The position numbers and the translations under genes were made by a program. From contig JAYWHK010000048.1 of assembly GCA_043777755.1 (NCBI GenBank), positions 1 through 33,730 of the forward strand: DNA of 33,730 bases, in the 5' to 3' direction. Source of the stretch: CANHEE01 sp043777755 (GTDB taxonomy: Bacteria > Bacteroidota > Bacteroidia > Chitinophagales > Saprospiraceae). The notes beneath the pieces are model-generated. The model made no database searches and was not told the DNA's origin. It saw only the letters and a list, made by a program, of their open reading frames with translations. Shown piece by piece: positions 1 through 8,261 of the stretch (positions within the stretch are counted from its first letter, which is position 1; the number at the start of each line of letters is the position of its first letter).

Positions 1-57
1 TTCTTAGAGAGAACCTACGGGCGAGATTCCACGTGCTTTCGCACTCTGAATGACAAA
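1..57. repeat. Dispersed imperfect palindromic repeat (GTCATTC...GGAATCTC type)
   Basis: Read on the minus strand, this begins GTCATTCAGAGTGCGAAAGC and runs into GGAATCTC. It has a small hairpin, GTGC-TTTC-GCAC, at about 34-45. The wording resembles short intergenic repeats seen in many bacterial genomes (GTCATTCTGAGC...GAATCTC), which is recalled knowledge and not a search result. It may extend beyond the left edge of the window. Confidence 0.4.
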
Positions 58-149
58 AAAGAGTAGATTTTCATTAGTTTTCTATTGTCATTGATTATCT
101 AACCCAATATTCGCATGAATATTGATTATCAGAAATTTATCATTTTCAA

Positions 150-257
150 TACAATGTATTTTTAGTTATTTAATGTTTGTTATTGTTTGAAATGGTTCTA
201 ACTAATTGAAAACCAATACAACAATTAGAAACAATAACAAACTTTTAAAACAATGTA
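150..257 (+). repeat. MITE-like palindromic element, copy A
   Basis: This ~108-bp non-coding element has a second copy, inverted, at 29968-30070. Its core carries a perfect 14-bp inverted repeat (175-188 GTTTGTTATTGTTT and 229-242). The ends are near-inverted TACAnTGT motifs, and ACAATGTATT occurs at both 151-160 and 250-259. It encodes no ORF. Between it and the first gene (258-344) there is only AT-rich sequence with no recognisable motif. It could be a non-autonomous mobile element or a transcribed hairpin; no transposase is present to decide. Confidence 0.65.
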
Positions 258-344
258 TTCAGTTAATCTTCTGTTTTTCGATTCTTAAATTTAGAATTTA
301 AAATCACGAATTTAGTTATATTTTTAAAAATTTATTTTATTTTA

Positions 345-1178
345 ATGAAAAAGTTATTATTAGTTTTAAGTATTTTTACGTTAATCGCTGCTTGTAAAAA
401 AGATTACGACAAGATTGACAAAGAAAAAATCGAAGAATATGTTGCCGCAAAAGGTTTGAAAACCACAGCACTTTCTTCGGGTGTTCACTTCGTTATCGAA
501 AAAGACGGAACAGGTGAAAAGTTAAAAGAAACTGACGAAATCGCTGTTAGATACAAAGGCTTTTTGTTAGACGACAAGCAATTCGACGATGGAGATTCAA
601 GTATTTTAATCATTGCAGAAAGAATTGAAGGTTGGCGACAAGCATTGACCGAATTTAAAGTAGGTAGCAAAGGCAAAATTATCATTCCATCATCACTTGG
701 ATTTGGTTCGCAAGGAGCTAAAAACTTTGCAGGTGTTGAAGTAGTACCTGCCAATGCTGTTTTAATATACGAAATAGAAGTAATCAGAAAAAATCCTATT
801 TTGGATAAAAACCTCAAAGAAATGAAGGCGTTTATCAAAAGCAAAGGTTGGAAAGTGGATTCTTTACCAGAACATGGCTTGTATTATGTTATTGATGAGC
901 CAGGAACTGGTGCGAATCCAGCCGCAGGTTCGCAAGTAACAGTTAAATACAAAGGCTATAATCTGGACAATAAAGTTTTTGACCAAAGCGACAATGGCAT
1001 CACTTTTTCTTTGAATCAAGTAATCAAAGGCTGGCAGTTGGGTATTCCTTTATTCAAAAAAGGAGGAAAAGGCAAACTAATTATGCCTTCACGTTTGGCT
1101 TACTATAGTACTGGCTCAGGCACATCAATCCCGCCATTTGCACCACTCGTTTTTGAAGTAGAATTGGTTAATTTTTAA
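345..1178 (+). CDS. FKBP-type peptidyl-prolyl isomerase lipoprotein with two FKBP domains
   Basis: This 277-aa protein starts with a lipoprotein signal peptide (MKKLLLVLSIFTLIAAC, lipidated Cys17), so it is probably anchored in the outer membrane facing the periplasm. Two FKBP domains follow, roughly residues 45-148 and 178-277. The second is the more canonical, with VIKGWQLGIPLFKKGGKGK, then IPPFAPLVFEVEL. The first keeps EGW and VGSKGKIIIP but has diverged around the active site. The family catalyses proline cis-trans isomerisation and helps folding of exported proteins, which suits a genome rich in large secreted proteins. The downstream hydrolase starts 18 nt after the stop, suggesting a two-gene operon. 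The tandem FKBP arrangement is clear; the specific clients are unknown. Confidence 0.9.
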   Translation: MKKLLLVLSIFTLIAACKKDYDKIDKEKIEEYVAAKGLKTTALSSGVHFVIEKDGTGEKLKETDEIAVRYKGFLLDDKQFDDGDSSILIIAERIEGWRQALTEFKVGSKGKIIIPSSLGFGSQGAKNFAGVEVVPANAVLIYEIEVIRKNPILDKNLKEMKAFIKSKGWKVDSLPEHGLYYVIDEPGTGANPAAGSQVTVKYKGYNLDNKVFDQSDNGITFSLNQVIKGWQLGIPLFKKGGKGKLIMPSRLAYYSTGSGTSIPPFAPLVFEVELVNF

Positions 1179-1196
1179 GAATTTTAGATTTTTTTC

Positions 1197-1961
1197 ATGA
1201 AAATTACCCTTCTTGGTACAGGTACATCGCAAGGAATCCCAGTCATTGGGTGTCCTTGCGATGTCTGTTTATCGTCGAATCCTAAGGACAAACGTTTGCG
1301 TGTTGCTTGCAAAATTGAGCAAGGCAACACAACAATTGTCATTGATGTTGGCCCAGATTTTCGCCAACAAATGCTTCGTTCTAACACACAAAATCTTGAT
1401 GCTGTGCTACTTACGCACGAACACAACGACCACACCGCAGGTCTGGACGACTTGCGTTCCTTTAATTTTAGGCAAAAAGTGGATATGCCTATTTTCACTT
1501 CACAACAAGTGATAGAGGACATTCGCCAGCGTTTTGCCTATACTTTTGCCAAAGATCGTTACCCTGGCGCACCTCGTTTTGAATGGAATATTATCTCGCA
1601 TAAAGAGGTTTTTTTTATAAAAAAAATAAAAATTACACCTATTAAAATTTGGCATGGGCAGCTTCCTATTTTGGGCTTTCGTATAGGTGATTTTGCATAT
1701 TTGACTGACGTAAAAACTATTCCCAATGAAGAATTATCAAAACTAACCAATATTAAAGTATTGATTTTGAGTGCTTTGCATTTCGGAGAGCACCATGCGC
1801 ACTTCAATGTTCCCGAGGCATTGGCATTTATCGAAAAAATCAAACCTCAACAAACTTACCTTACGCACATCAGCCATGCCATGGGTCTGCACAATGCTGT
1901 CACTACCCTACTACCTAAAAATGTAGCCTTAGCTTTTGATGGCTTAGAGATAGAATTGTAA
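1197..1961 (+). CDS. Metallo-beta-lactamase-fold hydrolase, PhnP-like
   Basis: This 254-aa protein has the MBL metal motif THEHNDH (His74, His76, Asp78, His79) and further metal-ligand histidines near the C-terminus (HFGEHHAHF, THISHAMGLH). Near the N-terminus it has CPCDVC, a C-x-C-x-x-C arrangement (Cys19, 21, 24). Together with a late His, this matches the extra zinc site known in PhnP, the phosphoribosyl cyclic phosphate phosphodiesterase. PhnP belongs to C-P lyase pathways, but no phn genes lie nearby, so the substrate here may be another cyclic nucleotide or phosphodiester. It has no signal peptide and is presumably cytoplasmic. It starts 18 nt after the FKBP gene and is probably co-transcribed. 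The family call is firm; the substrate is inferred. Confidence 0.85.
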   Translation: MKITLLGTGTSQGIPVIGCPCDVCLSSNPKDKRLRVACKIEQGNTTIVIDVGPDFRQQMLRSNTQNLDAVLLTHEHNDHTAGLDDLRSFNFRQKVDMPIFTSQQVIEDIRQRFAYTFAKDRYPGAPRFEWNIISHKEVFFIKKIKITPIKIWHGQLPILGFRIGDFAYLTDVKTIPNEELSKLTNIKVLILSALHFGEHHAHFNVPEALAFIEKIKPQQTYLTHISHAMGLHNAVTTLLPKNVALAFDGLEIEL

Positions 1962-2001
1962 TATTTTAACATATTATTTTTTATTTATATAAAATAAAGA
2001 G

Positions 2002-2009
2002 TATCTTTG
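2002..2009 (+). promoter_or_regulatory. Candidate Bacteroidota -7 element (TATCTTTG) for the SprB-repeat gene
   Basis: TATCTTTG matches the TAnnTTTG -7 consensus 118 bp before the start at 2127. No clear TTG lies 20 bp upstream. A second match, TAATTTTG, occurs at 2040-2047, so either could be used. Confidence 0.4.
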
Positions 2010-2126
2010 TGACATACTTATCAATTTATTGAGATAAAATAATTTTGGTAAAAATAAATCTTAAGGCCATTCCTTTAGAAATAAATACCACAATATTTAC
2101 TCACAAATTAAACCAAAACCGTTTGT

Positions 2127-5100
2127 ATGCGCACGCACTCTACTCTACTGTGTAAAATCTTGTTGATTTTATGCTTACCATTGACTTTATGGAGTCAATG
2201 CGACCCACTCACATCTGCTGGTGAAATCACTGGCAACGAATCACAATGTAATCCCTACAATCCATCACCTATCACAAGTTTGAGTCTGCCAATTGGCGGA
2301 AGCGGAACTATGGAATATGTATGGTTGGCGACGACCAACCCTGCAATTCCTGCTGGCTTGATTCCCCTTGACGCTACCCTTTTAGGGCAAATCATGGTTG
2401 CAAATAGCAATAGCGAAACCTTCGACCCAGGCAATATCACTCAAACAACTTGGTACCGTCGTTGCGCTCGCCGTGCTGGTTGCAGCATTTACAATGGTGA
2501 AAGCAATTGGATAAAAAAAGAAGTTGGTGTTTGTCCAACTGATTGTTTTGCAAAAAGAATTGCAAGCAATACCACTGACAATTGCTCTAACCTTAGCACC
2601 AACTTGAATCCAAAACCAACTTACGGTATTTATATCAATGATGGAAGTTCTCAAACGCTCTATAAAATGGGAAATGATGTTCTTTTTTCTGAATATACAA
2701 ATGGCAACGCTCAACTCAAAGGCTCTGTTGTCAATGCCTCAGGCAATAACATAGGAACATTTGAAGTAACTTTTTCGGGTAGAACTGGCGTTGCTGGTGC
2801 AGAAAATCCCAAAACAACGCCTTGTTTAGATGTAGAAACCATTGATTGGTATTATTACACTTCTTTTTATGGTAATTTGACCATCAATGGCATCACGTAT
2901 AATTTAGTGAATGATGGTGCTGATTTTCAAATCGGAACAGGTGCTAATACTCAAGAAAATTTGCTTGGCGCAAGTGGCTGGTGGAAATCAGGTAGTATCA
3001 CAGGTGATTTTAACTTCAATCTTGGTGCTGACCAATGTGTTACTTGCCAAAACGTCAGTAACCCTGGTGTTGTAACAGGTACAGAATCAGAGTGTAGTCC
3101 TTATAATCCAAGTAGAATACTGAATACAACACTTCCAAGTGGTGGTGTAGGCGAACTCGAATATGTATGGATGCGTACACAAGATGCCCTCACTGTTGCA
3201 GATATTAATGTCAATTTTACTATAATCGCCCATAATTTTTCTGAATATGACCCTGATGAAATCATTACACAAACAACTTGGTATCGCCGTTGCGCTCGTC
3301 GTGCTGGCTGCAATGACTATGTAGGAGAAACCGAATGGATAAAAAAAGAAGTAAATACACCGCCAACTGTCGCTATTACTGGTTTGGATAAAGTTTGTAA
3401 ATATGGTGCTGGAGCAACGACTTTAACAGCCGTTCCAAGTCCTTCAGCTTCTGCAACAGACGTTTATCAATACCTTTGGAGCAATGCGCAAACAACAGCC
3501 AATATTTCTGTCAATACAAGTGGAAACTACAGCGCAACGATTACAGCAGCCAATGCTTGTACAGCTGTTGCTTCCAAAGATGTCACCGTAACTGAATGTT
3601 GTAACATCACTGACCCTGGCGATATTTGTTGTAGCCAATCTTCTTGTAAAATCCCGTTTGACCCTGCTGTTATTACAGAATCTGCTCCTGCTTTTGGCGG
3701 TGAAGGAAATTTGATATATTTATGGCTCGTATCAAAAGATGGCGTTGTGTTTGATGAAGTGCCAAACTCCAATTCGCCAACGTATGATCCACCTGCAACT
3801 TCGATTACACTTTATTATCGTCGTTGTGTGGCTCGTCAAGGTTGTAATCCTTTGAATTTTGAAAGTTCTAACACCATCAAAATTGAAGTGACTGCACCAC
3901 CAAGTGTAAGCATTACAGGCAATGATAAGTTTTGTGTGTATGGTGCTGGCAATAGCATTATCACAGCAAATGTAAGTGGAGGAAATGCGCCTTATACTTA
4001 CAAATGGTCTAATGGAGCAACAACAAAAAACATAACTGTAACATTATCAGGTGATTACAGTATTACTATAACTACCGCTGATGGTTGTACGGGAACAGCA
4101 ACTTATAAAGTTGAAGCCCAAACTTGTTGTAACATCACTGACCCAGGAGATATTTGTTGCAGCCAATCTTCTTGTAAAATCCCGTTTGACCCTGCTGTTA
4201 TTACAGAATCCGCTCCTGCTACGGGTGGCGAAGGCTCTTTGATATATTTATGGTTGGTGTCAAAAGATGGAATCGTTTTTGACGAAGTACCAAACTCAAA
4301 TTCACCAACGTATGATCCACCTGCTACTTCGATTACGTTGTATTACCGTCGTTGTGTGGCTCGTCAAGGTTGCAATCTTTTGAATTTTGAAAGTTCTAAT
4401 ACCATCAAAATTGAAATTACAACACCTCCTACACTTGTTTTTTCTTCAGTAAAAAATTTAGTGTGCAAAGGCGACAATAGTGGAGAACTCACAGTTACAG
4501 CTACTGGACTTTATCCACCTTTTGCTTACAAATGGAATAATGGAAAAACAGAACCAACTTTAGCTGGTCTTTCCGCTGGCAACTATTCTGTAACTGTAAC
4601 AGATATGAAAGGTTGTACTGTTGTTAAAAATTCAGCGATTACACAGCCAGCAACAGCATTGGTATTGACAAAAGATGTTATTGCTGTAAAATGTCATGGT
4701 GGAAATAATGGCTCGGCAAGTATCGTTGCAACAGGTGGCGTTGCGCCTTATACCTACATTTGGAGTACGGGAGCAAACACTTCAAGTATCTCTAATCTGA
4801 TTGCTGGACAATACTCAGTAAGCGTAAAAGATGCCAATGGCTGTCAAAAAGTTGCTAATTTCAATGTAACACAGCCATCAAAAGTTTGGGCAAATGCTTC
4901 AAAACAAGATGTGACGTGTTTTGGACTAAGCAACGGTTCTATCACAACCGCAGCAAGCGGCGGTACAGCTCCATATACATACAAATGGAGCAATTTAGCA
5001 ACAACACCTAATGTAAACAACTTGCTATCAGCAACTTACACATTAACTATTTCAGATGCCAATGGTTGTACTTTCTACAAAGATTTTTTAATAAATCAAC

Positions 5101-6113
5101 CCAAAGATATTGTAGCAAGCATAAGTAAAAGCGATACAAAATGCTTTGGTTCAGCAGATGGAACAGCCAAAATGGTAGCGAACGGAGGAAACGGAGGTTT
5201 TACTTATTTGTGGTCAAATGGAAATACAACACAGCAAATTTTAAGCCTTGCAAAAGGAACTTATACTGCAACTGTTTGTGACGCAAAGCAATGTAAGAAA
5301 AATATTACAACGACTATTTCAACACCTACTGATATTACATTGAGTTTGTTGCCTACAACGGCTAGCTCTTGCTCAAGAAGTGCTACGATTAAAGCTGTTG
5401 GCGGAACTGCGCCTTATCGTTATAGTAAAAATGGTATAAATTTTAACAATATCAATGTTTTCTGCAATTTGCCTTTGGGCGCAAACACAATTACAGTACG
5501 TGATGCAAACAATTGTACAAAGTCATTGAATATTAACATTACTGCTTACGGAGCTGTTGCCCGTTCTTTGGCATTGAATTTTAATGCAGAAAAAGAAGGT
5601 TTAATTGCCAATTTGGAATGGATTACAGAATCTGAATTTGATGATGTAGCATATATTATTGAACGCTCTGTTGGCGACAATCAGCATTTTTCTTTTTTGA
5701 AAAAAGAATTGCCAAGAGGAAGTAGTGCCGAAGCTCAGATTTATCGTACACAAGATGATTCACCAGCCGATGGAATGAATTATTATCGTTTGCGCCAAGT
5801 ATTTAAAGACAATAGCGAAAAAATTGCTGCCGAAAAGTCTGTATTTTTCCCAACATTCAATAAGCAAATGCTTTTGTACCCAAATCCAACAAACTCCGTA
5901 TTGAATATTGGTTTAAAAACCATACAGGCACAAGAAGGTACTTTTTATTTGTATGATGGACAAGGTCGTTTGGTGAACAGTTGGAAAGAAAATCTACTGA
6001 AATCTTGGCAACAAATTGACGTAAATCAACTACAATCAGGCATTTACAAGTTAATTTTAATGACTGATAAAAATGAATTTATAACAGAAACCTTTGTTTT
6101 TGAACGATTTTAG
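2127..6113 (+). CDS. Giant SprB-repeat protein with T9SS type A C-terminal sorting domain
   Basis: This 1328-aa protein opens with a signal peptide ending LWSQ (about residue 24). Four copies of a Cys-rich module carry a YRRC.AR.GC motif near residues 110, 386, 564 and 740. About five SprB-type repeats span residues 778-1150, with motifs such as CHGGNNGSASI, GGVAPYTYIW and VKDANGC. An FN3-like segment with NYYRLRQV follows. The C-terminus, from about residue 1250 (LYPNPTNS, then LQSGIYKLIL), is a T9SS type A sorting domain, so the protein should cross the outer membrane by T9SS and be surface-attached or released. SprB repeats are known from the gliding adhesin SprB, but this is much shorter. 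An adhesin or matrix role is inference. It ends at a 32-bp palindrome. Confidence 0.93.
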   Translation: MRTHSTLLCKILLILCLPLTLWSQCDPLTSAGEITGNESQCNPYNPSPITSLSLPIGGSGTMEYVWLATTNPAIPAGLIPLDATLLGQIMVANSNSETFDPGNITQTTWYRRCARRAGCSIYNGESNWIKKEVGVCPTDCFAKRIASNTTDNCSNLSTNLNPKPTYGIYINDGSSQTLYKMGNDVLFSEYTNGNAQLKGSVVNASGNNIGTFEVTFSGRTGVAGAENPKTTPCLDVETIDWYYYTSFYGNLTINGITYNLVNDGADFQIGTGANTQENLLGASGWWKSGSITGDFNFNLGADQCVTCQNVSNPGVVTGTESECSPYNPSRILNTTLPSGGVGELEYVWMRTQDALTVADINVNFTIIAHNFSEYDPDEIITQTTWYRRCARRAGCNDYVGETEWIKKEVNTPPTVAITGLDKVCKYGAGATTLTAVPSPSASATDVYQYLWSNAQTTANISVNTSGNYSATITAANACTAVASKDVTVTECCNITDPGDICCSQSSCKIPFDPAVITESAPAFGGEGNLIYLWLVSKDGVVFDEVPNSNSPTYDPPATSITLYYRRCVARQGCNPLNFESSNTIKIEVTAPPSVSITGNDKFCVYGAGNSIITANVSGGNAPYTYKWSNGATTKNITVTLSGDYSITITTADGCTGTATYKVEAQTCCNITDPGDICCSQSSCKIPFDPAVITESAPATGGEGSLIYLWLVSKDGIVFDEVPNSNSPTYDPPATSITLYYRRCVARQGCNLLNFESSNTIKIEITTPPTLVFSSVKNLVCKGDNSGELTVTATGLYPPFAYKWNNGKTEPTLAGLSAGNYSVTVTDMKGCTVVKNSAITQPATALVLTKDVIAVKCHGGNNGSASIVATGGVAPYTYIWSTGANTSSISNLIAGQYSVSVKDANGCQKVANFNVTQPSKVWANASKQDVTCFGLSNGSITTAASGGTAPYTYKWSNLATTPNVNNLLSATYTLTISDANGCTFYKDFLINQPKDIVASISKSDTKCFGSADGTAKMVANGGNGGFTYLWSNGNTTQQILSLAKGTYTATVCDAKQCKKNITTTISTPTDITLSLLPTTASSCSRSATIKAVGGTAPYRYSKNGINFNNINVFCNLPLGANTITVRDANNCTKSLNINITAYGAVARSLALNFNAEKEGLIANLEWITESEFDDVAYIIERSVGDNQHFSFLKKELPRGSSAEAQIYRTQDDSPADGMNYYRLRQVFKDNSEKIAAEKSVFFPTFNKQMLLYPNPTNSVLNIGLKTIQAQEGTFYLYDGQGRLVNSWKENLLKSWQQIDVNQLQSGIYKLILMTDKNEFITETFVFERF
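3597..4416 (+). repeat. Recent internal tandem duplication (528-bp period) in the SprB-repeat gene
   Basis: The block 3597-3888 recurs almost unchanged at 4125-4416, both beginning TGTTGTAACATCAC. The offset is 528 bp, or 176 codons, so the frame is kept. The intervening parts (3889-4124 and the stretch after 4416) are less alike. This points to a recent duplication or to recombination-driven homogenisation of surface modules. Confidence 0.85.
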
Positions 6114-6180
6114 AATTATTTTGATAAAAAAAACCATTTTAGGTGTAACACCTAAAATGGTTTTTTTTATCAAAATAATT
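6114..6180. terminator. Perfect 32-bp inverted repeat, bidirectional terminator
   Basis: Arms 6114-6145 and 6149-6180 are exactly complementary over 32 bp around a 3-nt loop (TAA). The left arm begins directly after the TAG stop at 6111-6113. Each arm carries an A8 or T8 run, so transcripts from either strand would form a hairpin with U-rich sequence. It lies between convergent genes, fitting a two-way terminator, though it is far longer than termination needs. Confidence 0.85.
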
Positions 6181-6184
6181 TATA

Positions 6185-6202
6185 AACGGGTTGAAACCCG
6201 TT
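6185..6202. repeat. Small GC hairpin next to the terminator
   Basis: AACGGG-TTGAAA-CCCGTT forms a 6-bp stem 4 nt beyond the 32-bp palindrome and 8 nt before the stop of the minus-strand VOC gene. It may act as an extra terminator hairpin for that gene or be a small REP-like element. Confidence 0.5.
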
Positions 6203-6210
6203 CTCCAGAA

Positions 6211-7269
6211 TCAATCTTTTACTTTGTTCATTCCCAATGCTCGAATCATCCAAACTGGCAATGGTTTGTTAGGATTTCTTTTTCTTAAATCCAGATACCA
6301 GCCTATTTTTTTCAAAATTGGAATTTTATGTGTTTCTACAAATTCAATCAATGTTCCATCAGGGTCTTCTATGTAGGTAAAATGACCTGCGGCTTCTCCC
6401 ATATCAAATTTATTTCCACTATCTACTGTAAAAGGACATCCTTTTGATTCGCATAATTCACGCATTGCAGCCATGCCACTGATGTCAAAACAAAGGTGAA
6501 TAAAACCTAAATCACCCCAAAGACGGTCTTTGTAAATTTTGGTAGGTTTTCTTTCTAATCCTTGAACCAATTCAATAACACTTTCTCCTAACAATTGACT
6601 GAATGCACCAGCACGAGGTTTGGAATGTTTTAGTAAAACTCGGCGGAATTTTTGAGTACCGCTTGGCAAATGAGAAAAATCTTCAAAATTACCTGTTTTA
6701 TCATATACAATACTATCATAACCTAAGATTTCTCTATAAAACTTCATTGATTTCTCAATATCTTTTACGCCAATCAATGCACCATAAGCACCACCCATTG
6801 TACCTTCCGCATCTCTAAACCAGTTTCTGGCACTGACCACTTGAAAAATATTATCGTAAGGATCCGTAAGCCAATACGTCCATTCGCCATTGGGTTGTTT
6901 GGCTAAAGGGCTGATTTTCATATCCTTAGCACTATGTTCTGCGTGAGATTGAGATACGTTTTTACTCTTTATTTTGGCTGAATAAATACCCAAATCGCCC
7001 AATTGAATCTTAAAATTAGCTGGTTGTGGCTCACGACTTGTGTATTGCCAAATCTCAAAACCACCACCACCATTGGCATTAATCGCCAAAACAGCATGAC
7101 GGTCACGGGGTTCACCACCAGTATAAGGCAGCATCAAAGCAGCCGTAGCAGCCTCATCGAAGATTGGAATATTCATCCCAAAGGCTTGTCGGTAAAATTT
7201 CCAAGCGTCATACACTTTTGGAATACCAACACCGACTTGTTGTATTCCAGCTATCATAGGTTTCGTCAT
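6211..7269 (-). CDS. VOC-superfamily protein with two glyoxalase/dioxygenase-like domains
   Basis: This 352-aa cytoplasmic protein has two vicinal-oxygen-chelate halves. One begins around IQQVGVGIPKVYDAWKFY at the N-terminus; the other begins at YGALIGVKDIEKSMKFY near residue 183. The second half continues with GFIHLCFDISG and ends with DPDGTLIEFVE, which offers a His and a Glu as possible metal ligands. The usual first His of each half (HV.L..) is absent: QQVGV and YGALIGV occupy those places. Metal binding may therefore be partial or use different residues. VOC members include glyoxalase I, extradiol dioxygenases and 4-hydroxyphenylpyruvate dioxygenase; the exact reaction cannot be told here. 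It is monocistronic and convergent with the SprB-repeat gene. Confidence 0.8.
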   Translation of the reverse strand: MTKPMIAGIQQVGVGIPKVYDAWKFYRQAFGMNIPIFDEAATAALMLPYTGGEPRDRHAVLAINANGGGGFEIWQYTSREPQPANFKIQLGDLGIYSAKIKSKNVSQSHAEHSAKDMKISPLAKQPNGEWTYWLTDPYDNIFQVVSARNWFRDAEGTMGGAYGALIGVKDIEKSMKFYREILGYDSIVYDKTGNFEDFSHLPSGTQKFRRVLLKHSKPRAGAFSQLLGESVIELVQGLERKPTKIYKDRLWGDLGFIHLCFDISGMAAMRELCESKGCPFTVDSGNKFDMGEAAGHFTYIEDPDGTLIEFVETHKIPILKKIGWYLDLRKRNPNKPLPVWMIRALGMNKVKD

Positions 7270-7306
7270 AACGTAATGTAAATATCCTGTTGAATAAAAT
7301 CGAGCA

Positions 7307-7314
7307 CAAAACTA
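7307..7314 (-). promoter_or_regulatory. Candidate -7 element (TAGTTTTG) for the VOC gene
   Basis: On the minus strand TAGTTTTG matches TAnnTTTG, 37 bp before the start codon at 7269. No convincing TTG is found at the expected distance upstream. Confidence 0.35.
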
Positions 7315-7421
7315 AGATAAAAAATCTAAGAAAACGATAAGTTTCCAATAAAAAAATTTATGTTTGTCTATTGTTTCAAAATCGCCTCAGAAAATATTAA
7401 AAATTAATTGATATTATTCAC

Positions 7422-8006
7422 ATGATTTACACAAAATACATCGTTTTTTTGTTTGTTTTTGTTTTTTTCTCATCAAATACAGAAGCAAAAACGCTAAAAA
7501 TCGTACAAGATACCATAAGAGAAGACATGAGCGATGCAGAGTTTGCTCAAAATGAATTACTACAAAGCGATTATGATGTTATTTTTAGGACAGCATCGCT
7601 TTCTAAACTTTCATTTTACACCTTTTTAATTTCGGCATTGATTGCGCCTTTTGTAACAGGAGCTGCTGCGGCGGTATTTTTATTGTTTGTCTTTATTGCG
7701 ATTGTAGGGCAATGGGCGATTTTTAATTTTACTAAAAAATTCCGACGAATGTTTCGAGCCATTGACGACGAACATCCCGATTATGAGGTTATTAAATACA
7801 TCACAAAGTTAAGTAATTTCTTTTTTTACATTACCATAATCCCTGCTTTACTAACGATTTTGAGTATCGTTGCGGTTAGATTCATTGACAACCCTGATTT
7901 TGAATTGGAAGATTATGCGGTAATAGGAGGTCTTGCTTTTTTAGTTTTTAATACTTTTATTTTTCTCAAAGAGGACATTCAAGATTTGATAAAGCGGAAA
8001 AAGTAG
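7422..8006 (+). CDS. Small integral membrane protein of unknown function
   Basis: This 194-aa protein begins with a signal peptide or signal anchor (YIVFLFVFVFFSSNTEAK). An acidic soluble stretch follows (residues 25-55, VQDTIREDMSDAEFAQNE). Hydrophobic segments lie at about residues 63-102 (two helices around APFVTGAAAAVFLLF), 132-155 and 163-181. The end is basic (DLIKRKK). I do not recognise a family. It stands alone between the VOC gene, which is divergent, and the leader of the 1366-aa cargo. A membrane location is clear from hydrophobicity; no function can be assigned. Confidence 0.75.
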   Translation: MIYTKYIVFLFVFVFFSSNTEAKTLKIVQDTIREDMSDAEFAQNELLQSDYDVIFRTASLSKLSFYTFLISALIAPFVTGAAAAVFLLFVFIAIVGQWAIFNFTKKFRRMFRAIDDEHPDYEVIKYITKLSNFFFYITIIPALLTILSIVAVRFIDNPDFELEDYAVIGGLAFLVFNTFIFLKEDIQDLIKRKK

Positions 8007-8061
8007 AGATTAATTTTTCCTTAATATCATACTAAATTTTTCAAATTAGCGTTTTTATACA

Positions 8062-8069
8062 TATCTTTG
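8062..8069 (+). promoter_or_regulatory. Candidate -7 element (TATCTTTG) for the 1366-aa T9SS gene
   Basis: TATCTTTG fits the Bacteroidota -7 consensus and is followed by a purine start region. It predicts a 5' leader of about 185 nt before the GTG start at 8262. No clean TTG occurs 20 bp upstream. Confidence 0.45.
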
Positions 8070-8083
8070 CAAAGAGTTTAGTC

Positions 8084-8225
8084 CCCAAAACAGCGTTTTG
8101 CCTTGAAAATGAGTCTTTTAGACTAAGTAATTGGGCTAAAATAACGGACATTTTTTTTAAAGTCGTTGTGAAAATAATAACGCAACTTCCTTTTAGTCAG
8201 TTACTTATATCATTTTCACAACGAC
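8084..8225 (+). promoter_or_regulatory. Structured 5' leader with three hairpins
   Basis: The predicted leader contains CAAAAC-AGC-GTTTTG (8086-8100), AGTCT-TTT-AGACT just after it, and a perfect 14-bp stem, GTCGTTGTGAAAAT (8162-8175), paired with 8212-8225 around a 36-nt loop. It matches no riboswitch class I know. It could control stability or translation of the long downstream mRNA. Confidence 0.45.
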
Positions 8226-8261
8226 AAAAAAATATCCACTATTTCTATACGCCTACTTAAC

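Noticed and set aside
150..257. CRISPR-like repeat (on the minus strand: GTTGTATTGGTTTTCAATTAG, resembling type II-C repeats of Bacteroidota)
   Set aside because: It is a single copy with no regularly spaced repeats or spacers nearby, and no cas genes. The second copy lies 30 kb away in inverse orientation.
1197..1961. Naming the MBL-fold protein phnP and inferring phosphonate degradation
   Set aside because: Although the Cys motif fits PhnP, no C-P lyase genes occur in the window, and similar proteins are widespread outside phosphonate pathways.
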